This document shows positions 36,823 to 47,522 of a stretch of 64,000 nt of DNA, piece by piece. Positions within the stretch are counted from its first letter, which is position 1, and each line of letters begins with the position of its first letter. The notes beneath the pieces are model-generated. The model was not told the DNA's origin, made no database searches, and worked only from the letters and a program-made list of their open reading frames with translations. The DNA comes from Austropuccinia psidii (Eukaryota; Basidiomycota; Pucciniomycetes; Pucciniales; Sphaerophragmiaceae): positions 19,578,564 through 19,642,563 of the forward strand of contig JALGQZ010000009.1 of the NCBI GenBank assembly GCA_023105745.1, given 5' to 3'. Both the position numbers and the translations under genes were made by a program.

Positions 36823-36904
36823 TTGTGCCCACAACTATGGCGCCATAGGCTTATCTTTTTCAAGTGCTTTTGCGAGTACTCAGACTTGTCAGAGACTTTT
36901 GGTT
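36823..36904. repeat. Repeat F, locus B, right part (Helitron flank)
   Basis: CCACAACTATGGCGCCATAG...TTTTGGTTCAGA matches 9090-9171. Together with 28719-30019 it reconstructs the uninterrupted F sequence seen at locus A. Confidence 0.85.
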
Positions 36905-37958
36905 CAGACAAGCTGTCCACTGCTATGTTTATTTTATGTTTTGCTTCAAACCAAGGATCCTAGAAGTCAAAAATGTGAATATATAAGATGCTGCGCCGAT
37001 CAAGTGGTTGCAGTAAATTAAGTATATGTGATATTTGAATTAGATTGGAGGTGTTATGGTATGATAATTTTTTTCGCAATTTGTATTTGAAGCTCCGATA
37101 GGGGTCTTTCGTAAAGGCAGGTCTTTTTTATTGAGTTTTTTAAGGGCCATTTTCTCTGCTACCTTTTTAACATAAGGTGACTGCGCCTCTCACGAAACCA
37201 TTGTGTTATAAGATTCCTTGTTTTTCCATTTGTCTGTATTTGTTCATGTTGCGACGAGAAGTCAGAGCGACGACATCACAATTCTATGACTTGCGACCCA
37301 ACTTATTTCCTAACCAAAAAGGTTCCATGCTTGCTAATTGCTGTACAGAATTCTGAAGCATTATGTGACACTTTGCATATTGACGCTTATTTTAATGTTT
37401 CCAGATCCTGACATCTCAAAACCGCATTTCTCGACTCTCGACTTTGACAGTTATATCTGTCTTGTCAAATTAATCAGGAGAGCGTTTTACTGAGTAACAT
37501 CGCTCTTACATTCACAAATTTGATCCAATTTCATTGAGGTAGTTCATACACATCTCATAACAATACACACCGCTCATTCTTTGGCACTAGAATTAGGGCA
37601 AAATGTTTTGCGTGTCTATGTAGAGCTATGTAGCCGATGTGTGTTTTGCGCTCAAGTGTTGGTTTGAAAAAACCAAGCCGGGTGGACCCTATAATCCAAA
37701 GCAACTGGCACCCCAACTATTTGGGGTTCACGGATCCGAGGTTTGCCTGAAGGCAGAGCCATTGGCATGAATTATCTACGGAAACATTTTCCATACCGAA
37801 CCCTCTTATTGGCAGGGTACTCCGGCGGATTGATCACAGGCGCTTAGCTCTGACTAATAGTCTTTCAATATTGTCTATAAAAGTATCCCTTCGAGCAAAC
37901 AACTTTGGAAATTTTTAAAGGAAATCTATCTTGTGAACTTAATTAATTATTTCCGTTC
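36905..37958. other. Upstream region of the TPS gene
   Basis: No gene is recognised. It contains an 18-bp hairpin at 37710-37727 (ACCCCAA-CTAT-TTGGGGT) and a TATA box at 37876. Composition is less AT-rich than the surrounding repeats, consistent with genuine host promoter DNA. Confidence 0.5.
37876..37883 (+). promoter_or_regulatory. TATA box of the TPS gene
   Basis: TATAAAAG lies 76 bp before the first ATG of the TPS gene, on the same strand. Confidence 0.55.
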
Positions 37959-40390
37959 ATGATGTGTGAATTCATTATGCGTTATAATTATTTACCTATC
38001 ATTTTTTTAGTCTCTTTGCTTTTGTGTTTACCATATGACCTTGTTGCAACAGAGGTGGGGGTTGGATCTGCTCTTAGAGCTCATACTCACTATTCATCGC
38101 TGCAGGATGCTTTGCACAAGCAATCCTTACTGGGTGAACTCAAGCCTTTAGATATTGGAACTCATCAGAATTCAGAGTTAAAATTTGATGCACCCAATTT
38201 GCTCATTGTTTCTAATCGACTTCCACTCACAACCACCATCAAGGACGGTCCCCAATTGACAAGAGATTATTCTTTCAAGGAGAGCTCTGGAGGTCTCGTC
38301 AGTGCTTTGAGCGGCTGCAAGCGACAATTAGCCTTTAGGTGGCTGGGTTGGAATGGAATTGATGTGCCCCAATGCTCTCGAGCAAAAATTGAGGCACATC
38401 TGTCTAAAAAATTTGCGTGCAAAGCCGTCTGGTTGGGTGATGACCTGAGCAAGAAGCATTAGTTGAGTATCAGTTTATTGTTATATATTTTCAGCAGTCT
38501 CAGAAATAAAAATTCAAGAAAATTCGTAGAAATTGACCAGTTGATTTGGATATTTAGTAACGGCTTTTCCAATTCAGTTTTGTGGCCATTCTTGCATGAG
38601 CAAACAGAAAAAATAGATTATCAGGTCGAAAATTGGACAGCCTATAGAACCGCCAATCAAGAATTCGCTAATTCTGCATACTCAGAAATAGAAAACACCT
38701 TAACTGAAGGACAAAATGTCATGGTTTGGGTACAAGATTATCATCTCAGTTGAGCCAAAACATATTTCTTCGCTTTTTTTTCATCTGATGGTCTCGTAGG
38801 GTCAAAATAACTGATAGAACTTCCTATCCATAGTGCTAGTACCGATGATGTTGAGAAAATTAATTGATGAGAGAGCTGAATCTCCTTCCAACCACGCAAA
38901 AAGAGGAAAAGTACAAATTGGTTTCTTCTTACATACTCCATTCCCAGTGGTCGAAATTTTTAAGTTGGTTTTTTCAGCACACAAATCTTTTGCTTTCTTA
39001 TTTCTGGTTTGTCACGCTTGCCTGGGGTCGGAGGTCTGATTTTTCTGTCTTGGGTGTTGATTAGGCAGCTACCTGTGGCGCAAGAGCTTCTGGATGGACT
39101 TTTACCATCTGACCTCGTGGGGTTTCATGTCGAAGCTTATTACAAAAACTTTCTTGCTGCCATTCAAGAATTGAAAGGTGTACCCGTTCCTCGACCCAAT
39201 CATGCCTTGACATTTAATGGCCGCAATATCCACGCCGATTATTTTCCTATTGGAATAGACCCGACGCAATTTGAAGACGCGTTGGAGAAAGACCCTGCTC
39301 AAAAACAAATTAAGGTGTACGAGGAAAAGTTCGGCCATGCTAAAGTAATTGTAGGAATTGATCGCCTGGAGTTTGTTATTTTCTCTTTATTTCTCGTTGT
39401 GCGTCACTTCAGGCCTTTCTCATCTGATGACGAACTTGAATCTTAGTTACATTAAGGGTCTACGTGAGAAGTTCCAAGCTTTTAAAAGATTTTTAGAAAA
39501 AAATGAATCTTGGAGGGGAAATGTTGTACTCGCCCAAGTAGTAGTGCGTAAGTCGCAGTTTCTTCATCTTCATCTAGACTTGAATTAAAGGTATCAAAAA
39601 CAAACTGGCACAAATTTCCTCCCGCCCTTATGGCCATTGAATATTGTCTTTTTATAGCTTCAAGAGAAGGTGTTAAAGCGTATGATGAGCTGAAGAGTCA
39701 GATAATTGAAATGGTTCAAACCATCAACAAAAAATTTAGTACTGATCACTATACGCCAATTCATTTAATGTATCAAAGTGTCCCTTTTGATGAGCTTTGT
39801 GCATTATACGCTATTAGCGATGCATGCCTCATAACCAGCCTCAAAGATGGGATGAATCTAGTCAGTCATCGGCGTTCCCTTTTTTTTTAAAAGATGTCAT
39901 CAGAGCTAGAATCCTGAAGCATATGTTCCAATTGGTTATTTGTGCTTTTGTTCGTGGTCTGAAGGTCAGTTACGAATATATTGCTAGTCAACAGGCGAAA
40001 CATGGTTCCTTGATTTTATCGAAAAATGCAGGAGCTGCAACATTCTTGAAAGGAGCCATCCTGATTGATCCTGTGAAAACGGAGGAAGTCGCTGAGGCCA
40101 TCGAGAAAGCCTTGACGCTATCGAAAGAAAACCGACAGGCTAATTTTAAGAAGAACTATGCGTATGTTTCCACGAATACGGCAGCGGGGTAGGTTGCTTT
40201 TTGATTTTGAACGTGGAAGGTTTTCTTGATTAATAACTGACGGCAACATCACTTTTGATTGATTGGACACAGTTGGGGATTAAGTTTCGTTGCAGAACTG
40301 AAAAAGATCGCGAATGATGACGCGCTCCACAATGAGCTACAGGCGGTGGCTAACGATCCCAAACCATCACGCCAAAAACTAGTATTTTAG
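37959..40390 (+). CDS. TPS1: Trehalose-6-phosphate synthase (GT20) with N-terminal signal peptide, eight exons
   Basis: Makes trehalose 6-phosphate from UDP-glucose and glucose 6-phosphate. Exons 37959-38461, 38558-38748, 38834-38963, 39065-39370, 39447-39547, 39658-39860, 39965-40188 and 40273-40390 join in frame to 591 codons with no internal stop; all seven introns (76-110 nt) are GT-AG. GT20 landmarks: SNRLPLT (N86), SSGGLVSAL (109-117), QDYHLMLVP (D228-H230), RLDYIKG (R375, K380) and DGMNLVSYEYI (D474, E482). R, K, D and E correspond to the OtsA residues Arg262, Lys267, Asp361 and Glu369, with the same Asp-Glu spacing. The protein ends shortly after the synthase domain, so there is no phosphatase domain. 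Unusually, residues 11-24 are a hydrophobic helix (YLPIIFLVSLLLCL) after a short N-region, with likely cleavage near LVA-TE (30/31), so secretion is predicted. The TATA box at 37876 supports this start. It is the only intact non-transposon gene here. Confidence 0.92.
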
Positions 40391-41015
40391 ACGTGGAAAG
40401 TTTTTGGCCATCCGTTAATACTCTTCAAAATGACCTTGCCTCTCCCAAAATTTATCGTTAGCAGCTCGAGAAGCTATAGAATTTTCAAATCTTAAATATT
40501 TTTTTGGAATAATATTATAAAAATAATACTTCTAAAACATTCACGTAGAATTTTTAGAGGACAAGTCCGTTGAGATTAGTTCTAACAAATTTGCGTTGTT
40601 CATTTTATTAATATCTGACTGATCTGGTACAAAAATTGAAAGATATGAGCAAGAATAGATTACAGGAAATGTTTTTCTATGAGTATTCCAGTTTTAAGAG
40701 TACAAATAAAATGGAGGAGTGCGTTTTAAAGTGATTGCTATCCGGTAGCTTCCCCTTTCCCATGCCTCTTCTTTCTACAAAGAGGCAAATTATTTATAGT
40801 GAGAGCATATCCGTTCTGAGTTAGATTGTTAAAAGAGAAGTGTCTTCGCGGTCCAAGAGCCTCTAGACCCGTTTAAGATCACATATATGCTCGGTGTCAC
40901 GAGCCCGCGCGAGCTCTTAAGGAGATCACGATGACCCACTCAAGAAGAAGGGATAACAATAAGATTTTCTCCTTCTTCTTAAAAGACAACACGAAGAAAG
41001 GAAGACGATTCCTTT
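40391..41015. other. Downstream of TPS, no gene seen
   Basis: AT-rich spacer holding the presumed TPS 3' untranslated region. No poly(A) signal stands out enough to call, and no coding motif is present. Confidence 0.5.
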
Positions 41016-44000
41016 AGGAAGTAATTGACAGGAGTCAATGTTGGAGCATGATTTCTTTGTTTTCCAGTAAGTGTTGAATGAAATGTAATCTAAAATTAAT
41101 GTGTCAAGTGTTGTGATGATAGATGTGATTGGATGCGATTGAGATGGCACTTTGGTTGTCTGAGTGAAGTATTCCTTGTAATCACAGTCAAGAGCTAGTT
41201 ACGATCTAATGACTTCTGTCATCACTTTGTTGTAGTATAAAATTATTATTCTTGCACACAATAGTGGTAAAGTTCTAATAGGTTGTGATTAAGTACAATG
41301 TGGTTAGTATAAGTAGAGGATTAGCTTCATTGGTTAATCGAAAAATATAGTGATAAGATTAACTAGAAGGGTTGTTTACCTTTGACAACTATAACACTAG
41401 TGATGAGGATAGAACTACATCTATCTGAACTACTTTCTCAACTACAAAGGTACAGCCTGAATAAAAAGCTGTATGTTAACATGATAATTACGGATAGTTA
41501 GTATTGGATGAAAAGTAATATGGGTTAGTAATGATTTTACCTCCACTGCACCTTTTTATCACCCATAGTCAGTAGATTAGTCTTGATCCTGATTCTGGGG
41601 TCGTAAGGATTTAATGGAAATAAAGTAGAAGTGATGATGCAAGAAGAAGCGAAATAATTGAAGGTGAAGACAGATTCAGAGGATGGACTAGGCCAGTATA
41701 TATACAGATGGTTATGAGCCAATCTGCAGTGGTGATGCAGATCAATGATTAGGTCACTGAGGAAGGTTCTGGTGAGATCAATAATGATGTCACACCTAAG
41801 CAATGTTTCTTGGTTGCCTTGAATATAAGTTGTTTTTCCCACAAAAGGTCTTGGCTGCATTTGTTCATGGCATTGTATTTGGCTTCTGCAGAGGATAGGG
41901 CTACAAGCTTTTTTATGTGGGATCGCCACCCAATGGAGCCGGCGTAAGAAATGATTGAGGCAGAGAACAATTTCCAATCCTTCAACCCCCCCAGTCAGCG
42001 TTGCAGAAAGCTACTATTTCAGATAAATTGTGTTGGATATTGTTTTGTCCAAGTTTGAGAGAGTAGTTTTTTATTTCAACCAAGTACTTAAATACATGGC
42101 CTAGAGTATCAAAGTTTGATTTTGTTGGAGCTTCTAAAAGTTGAGAGAGAAAAGATATGGAAAAGGCTAAATCAGGACAGGTGCATTGTACCAAATATTG
42201 GAGTAATCCAATTGCTTGTTGGTAGCTCAATGGTGGTTTGGAGGTATTTTTAAAGTCTTTGATGTTTGATGGAAAAGGGGAGGAGGATGGTCTACAGTTG
42301 GTCATTTTAAATTTGTCAAGGATTTGATCAATTAATTTGTCTTGAATTAGAGTAATGCAGTCTGCTTCCTGATTTATTCTAATTACTAGTGCGTATTTTA
42401 AAGTACCTAAGTCTTCCATATAGAAGGATTTATTTCTCTTTTCTTTGAATTAAATATTCCAACTTCCACCAAAAATAAGGTCATCAACGTTAACATATAG
42501 CCACATGGGCTTATCAGGGTTTTTGGAGTAGTATAGGAAAGGGTTGGTGTAGCAGGGGATAAGGCCTATTTTTTTAGGGATAATTTTAAAGCATTGCTTT
42601 AGCAGCGGGGACTTTGCTTTAGTGCATAGATTGATGTGTTTAGCTTGAGAATGTTAGAGTTTTGAGTTTTATAACCCTCAGGACAATAGCTGTATAGGGC
42701 TTTGTCAGGGATGCCATTGAGGAAGGCACAATGAATGTTGATCTGTTTGATTTTGAATTGATGGAGATGACAGAGTGTGAGCAGAAAGCAGAGAGAGAGA
42801 AAACGTTGTTGTAGTCAATTCCTTCTCCTTGGTTGAAGACTCTCATACATAGTGTTGCTTTGTATTTGGTGAGATAGCCATTTTCATCAGTCTTCTTCAT
42901 GAATACCCAAGTGGTGGTTAAGGCTTTTATTTCTTTCCTGTTGGAGATAGGTGACAAAACTCCATGTTTGTCCATATTGCTTAGCTCTTGAGAAACGCCT
43001 TGTTTCCAATGGTTAGAGTCTTCATGACACATTGCTTCCTTGTAATTCTTAGGGTCATTTTGAAAGAGTTCAGTGAAATTTGCTGTATATTTCTTCCTCC
43101 TAGGCTCATCACAGATGTTCTGCGGGTCTCCAACATCACCAATCACTTCTTTTGATTTATCAATTGGTTCATTGGACCAGATTTACCCCTTTACTTGTTT
43201 GGGGGCATTGAAGGGATTTGGGATAGTTTTGGCCAAGGAGGAATTTAGTACTTGGTCACAAGCAATTGACGTTTCAGTTGGTTGGGGAAGTTCAGCAGGT
43301 AGTGTTTCTTTTTCATTGTCTTCTAGTGGAGAGTCATTGTTTGTTCTTAGCCCTGGATTATTAGAGTTTTGGATGATTAGTTTACCAGAAATGGTGAAAG
43401 AATCATCATCAGAATCCTTTTCTTGATTTAGACGGGCAGGAAAAATGGAGTCATTGAATTTAACATGATGGGTTACAGTAACTTTACCCTTCTCCAATTC
43501 CAGAATTCAAAATGATTGATTCCCCTCCCCATAGCCCAGTAGAATGTCAGCCTTCACTCTAGGACCAAATTGTTTTTGCGGGGATGGATTGAGAAAGATA
43601 CTTTTGCATCAAAAAGGATGTAATTTTTTCAAAGAAGGGGTTTTATTGTGCCATTTAGAAAAAGGTGATAGAAAGTTTAACAATTTGTGAGGAGTGATAT
43701 TTTCCAAATAGATAGAGGTGTTGGCTGCCTCAGCCCAATAACAGAGGTCCAGGCCAGAGTCTTTCAGCATACATCTTGCCTTGTTGACAGTGATTTGATT
43801 ACCGCATTCAGCAAAGGGATTTTGCTTGGGGGTGTATGTAGCTGAAGTTAAGTGAGAAATGCCCTTCTGAGAAAAAAACAAGGAGAGATCATTATTTTTG
43901 AATTCAGATCCATTGTTGGAAACAATGCTTCCTACAAGCAGGTTTGCATGTCTTTCAGCTATGTTAATATGGTTTTTGATTATATCTTTTGATTCTGATT

Positions 44001-45579
44001 TAGTGTTTAGGAAGTATATTAAGACATAATGGGAAAAAACTTCAACAATTATAAGGAAATATTTCTTTCCTGAGATTGATCTGAGAGAGATTGGACCACA
44101 GAGATCAAGATGAAGAACCTCAATTTTTCTTCTTGGGATTGGAAAGGATCCAGAGAAGGGGGTTTTGGTCATTTTACTAATGTCACAGGTGGTGCAGCTG
44201 AAAGGAGTTATGTTTGGATTTTGAAAAATTTTTTAAAAATCATCAATGGAAGGATGACCATAACCTTGATGAAGAATGATGATTTTGGTTGAGGGAGGAA
44301 TGACATTGTAAGCATTGGGTTTTTGTTGGGAGATGACAAAGGTCCCCCTTTTTTAAGTTCCATTGAGAATGAGATTGCCTTTAGTGTTGAGGACTTCAAA
44401 GCATTTGAGATTTGATTATTTTTTTACAGTGTAATTGGCATCAATGAAGGAGTTCAGGCTACGTAAATTGAGTGAGAGTTAAGGAATTAGAAGGCAGTTC
44501 CTAATTTTACGGTACATGTGGGTTAATTCCATTCTTATTCTAACAGAGCCAAGGGTTTTGTTTTTGGATCTGTCAGCAAGGAGGACTTCCTCTACTTTTG
44601 GAAAGAAGGTAACAAAATATTGTTTATTGTTGAACATGCTGTTGGAAGCACCAGAGTCAAGAACTATGGAATTTTGGTCTTGCTTGCTGGGGCTGCAGAG
44701 AAAAGTGGTTGTGGGTTTTCCTAGTTTTAGGTCCCTGCATTTAGACTACGGATGTTGGGTAAGAGGATTATGAAATCCTGGTCTACATGTGGGATAGGTA
44801 TGATGTTGAGTATTTTCATCTTGGAGTTTTTCTTTCTTTCTTTCAAGTAAGACTTGTTTTTCATGATTTTCTTTGTTTCTCTGAATTTCCCCTTTTATTT
44901 ATTCAATAGCTTTGTCAAGAGTAGGAGGTGATTTCACTACTCTACATTTAAGACATATCTCACCTATGAGTTTGAACTCTTCTGGAACATTTATCATGAT
45001 CCACATGGCTAAAACCAAATCAAGAATAGTAGAGGGTGTTATGGCTTGATCATCAATAAGATTGCACAGATTTCAAGTAGGTTCTTGTACCTTTTCTATG
45101 GATTGAAGGAGGTTGTATTCACATAAGAAGGTAGAAAACTCTTTCCTACGTAATATGCTTTATTTTGAAGAGTTTTAGGTAGGTGATGTTTTTTGAGTAG
45201 TTCCCATAGTAAAGAGGGATTTAAGTCACATTTTTGGTTGAATTGGGAGGCAAATTTGAGGTCACAGTTGAGGATGATAATAGCATATGCTATACGTCTC
45301 CTTTCTGGGTCAGCGTTAAGTCATTCATCAGCTCTTTAAGGGGATTAAGAATTGGTGACCATGTTGTAACATCCTCAAATGAGGAGAAGAGAACACATGC
45401 ATTGTTTCCAATTGATGTAATTGGAGCCATTGAGTTTGAACTTTTCAGAGGGTTCAGGATTGAATTCATTGCCGATTCTTGGTAGAGTGTTTGTTTTTTT
45501 ATTTATTGGAAAGGAAAAGAGCCCGGTTTCATAATCTAAAAGGCAAAACAAAGAAAGGAAGTAATTGACAGGAGTCAAT
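41016..45579 (-). mobile_element. Degenerate Ty1/copia element
   Basis: Minus-strand order is gag, integrase, reverse transcriptase, RNase H, the copia order. A 24-bp direct repeat (AGGAAGTAATTGACAGG and onward) brackets it at 41016-41039 and 45556-45579, perhaps the only remnant of its LTRs. No intact LTR pair is visible. Confidence 0.75.
41537..45578 (-). pseudogene. Decayed copia gag-pol
   Basis: Pieces are 'FKLNGSNYINWKQCM' (gag start, about 45440), 'IEVLHLDLCGPISLRSISG' (integrase, about 44120), 'GSIVSNNGSEFKNND' (about 43935), 'FAECGNQITVNKARCMLKD' (about 43810), 'ALTTTWVFMKKTDENGYLTK' (RT, about 42920), 'MWLYVNVDDLIFGG' (RT catalytic, about 42505), 'CPDLAFSISFLSQLLEAPTK' (about 42165), 'AFCNADWGG' (RNase H, about 42000) and 'ALSSAEAKYNAMNKCSQDLL' (about 41890). 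At least six frame breaks separate them. In integrase the second catalytic Asp (normally TDNGSEF) is replaced by Asn (SNNGSEF), so it would be inactive even if the frame were whole. Confidence 0.85.
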
Positions 45580-46166
45580 ACTTTAGTAAGTCAGGAAAGG
45601 CAGGGAGGCAGCAGTGGAACTGTTAAGCAGACAAAGGAAAAAGGAGGGAAGTAATAACATGGGGAAAGAGTATTCTAGATACATTATGGCTCTCCTTGTA
45701 AGGAGTTGCTCTTAGTTATTTTAATAGTAACCAGTAAACATTGATTAACAAGACAATAGTGAGGAAGAGAAGTAGAAGGTTACAATGTAGATGATGTCAT
45801 TGAGGAGGTTGAGGAACGTTGCAGGATGTTGTATTCTTATACTTCTATCTATAGTGTACTAAATAAATATCACATAAAGAAGTTATACAGTCCACATGCA
45901 AATATTGTTAATAAATGTGGTTGGTCATGCATCAATCTTTGTATCTGAACATTTCCAGTACTGACCTTTATCCTTTAGTGTTCTATGTCTCACATCTTAA
46001 ATTTTATTACCATGCCTTATTAAGTTGTTGGGAGGTTTCTGTGTTTATTGGTAGGCTTTAGGAGAGCAGAACAACATAAGTCTTAACAGCCAACGGAAGT
46101 CAGGGACAGAGAGGGACACAGCAGACCTTGAGGAGAGCAGAAAGACATATGTATTTCCAGCCAACA
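45580..46166. other. No gene recognised
   Basis: Spacer between the dead copia element and the next LTR fragment. No reading frame or motif is supported. Confidence 0.5.
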
Positions 46167-46858
46167 TGTTGGTCTGAGTCTATGATGAAGCAGTAATTAA
46201 GCTATTCAAAACTTCAACTATGACTGTGACAGGGTGATAAAGGTTTAAAATAAAATTAGAGGGCTTTACTATTTTTCAATAGTGGTGCTGAGCCCTGTTG
46301 AAAGCCCTGGGTGCAGCTTTACCTGTTGGATTACAATAATAAAGACTACAATACTTAAATTTAAAGTATACCTGATTGTTTTCCAATAGTATAACTGTTT
46401 TTGACAGTTGTAGCATGTAGGAATTCAAGAGCAGGATGGGGATTCCTTTTCTGGCAGTGAGAAGGCCTCTTTTTATCCTGAAATGGGGTGAAAAGCCTGC
46501 TAGACCTTTTCATGTGGAGAAAGTGAAGATTTTTCACTCTCCAGGACAGGCTTTCGGTTTGAAAAAGGCCTTTATAGCCTGTATTGGGCTCAGATGTGGT
46601 TTTGAAACCACATCTGGGCAGATTTAACCAATACAGGGTGAAAAATTTCATCTGGGGACCACACAGCCTGATTTTGACATGTATGACGTGTAGAATTCTG
46701 TACAGAACCTGTATGGGACCCCAGTATTTAATGGACTATGAGGTATTGAAGTAAAAACAAGCTTCTTCATCTGTTTGACACCTCATAATCATGGTTATGG
46801 GATATTATCCCATGGTAAGGCTGTATTAGCCAAACTGTGGGATTTTGACATTAAACAC
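46167..46858 (+). mobile_element. Partial LTR of the 'TGTCAG' family, copy D
   Basis: Starts TGTTGGTCTGAGTC (compare TGTCAGGATGAGTC at 20254) and follows copy B for about 690 bp. It ends where the copia element is inserted. The sequence on the far side of the copia element belongs to repeat G, so copy D was already joined to G when copia inserted. Confidence 0.7.
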
Positions 46859-47469
46859 TGTTGAAGGAAAAATGTCTCAGTCCGTGAGCTGATAAAAACC
46901 GCGGACTTGACTGAATTGAGCACATTGATTACATTGCGAGGGTTTAAGAGCACAATGGACTGTAATGTATCCGTGCATTTACAGAGGGATGTTTTTATAT
47001 ATAAACAATAAGAAATGGAGCTCAGGTGAAGAAGAGAGCATTATCATCGGTTATTTATTTCTTTATTTAATAAATCACTCAAGAAGTCAAAAGTTCTAAA
47101 CAGGATTTACACTCTGATATTCGATAAGAGGTTTGTCTCTGGTTTGCTAGTTGTACAACACAAACCATACACTGACCTAAGTAAATTAGTGTACTCTGTC
47201 GACTTTACCTTTCTAAAAATACTTTCGTCTTATTTGTATCTGTTGTATTAAAGTACTGATAGGTTAGTTCAATACTTGGATAAGACTCATCTAAACTATG
47301 GCTGATGTTCTATACTGTAGTTCTAAAAAAACAGAATACATCAAAGTAGTTTCTGAATTGTTTGATAATTACCTATTGTTGTTCACCTTTAGGTACTTAA
47401 TTTTCACTGTCATATGTTTTACATTTACTTTATGTTAATAAAACACTTTAGTTTTCTAAAAATTTTACA
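46859..47469 (+). repeat. Copia 5' LTR
   Basis: TGTTGAAGG...ATTTTACA, 611 bp, starting TG and ending CA. Contains TATATATAAACAATAA (about 46996-47011), a plausible TATA region. Confidence 0.95.
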
Positions 47470-47522
47470 GATTTACAGTCTCGGTTGCTCAAAAATTATT
47501 CAATTAACAAAGGTGGACAACC

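Noticed and set aside
38463..39588. Treating TPS as a broken pseudogene because its open frames are short
   Set aside because: Seven GT-AG introns join all pieces in frame to 591 codons without a stop.
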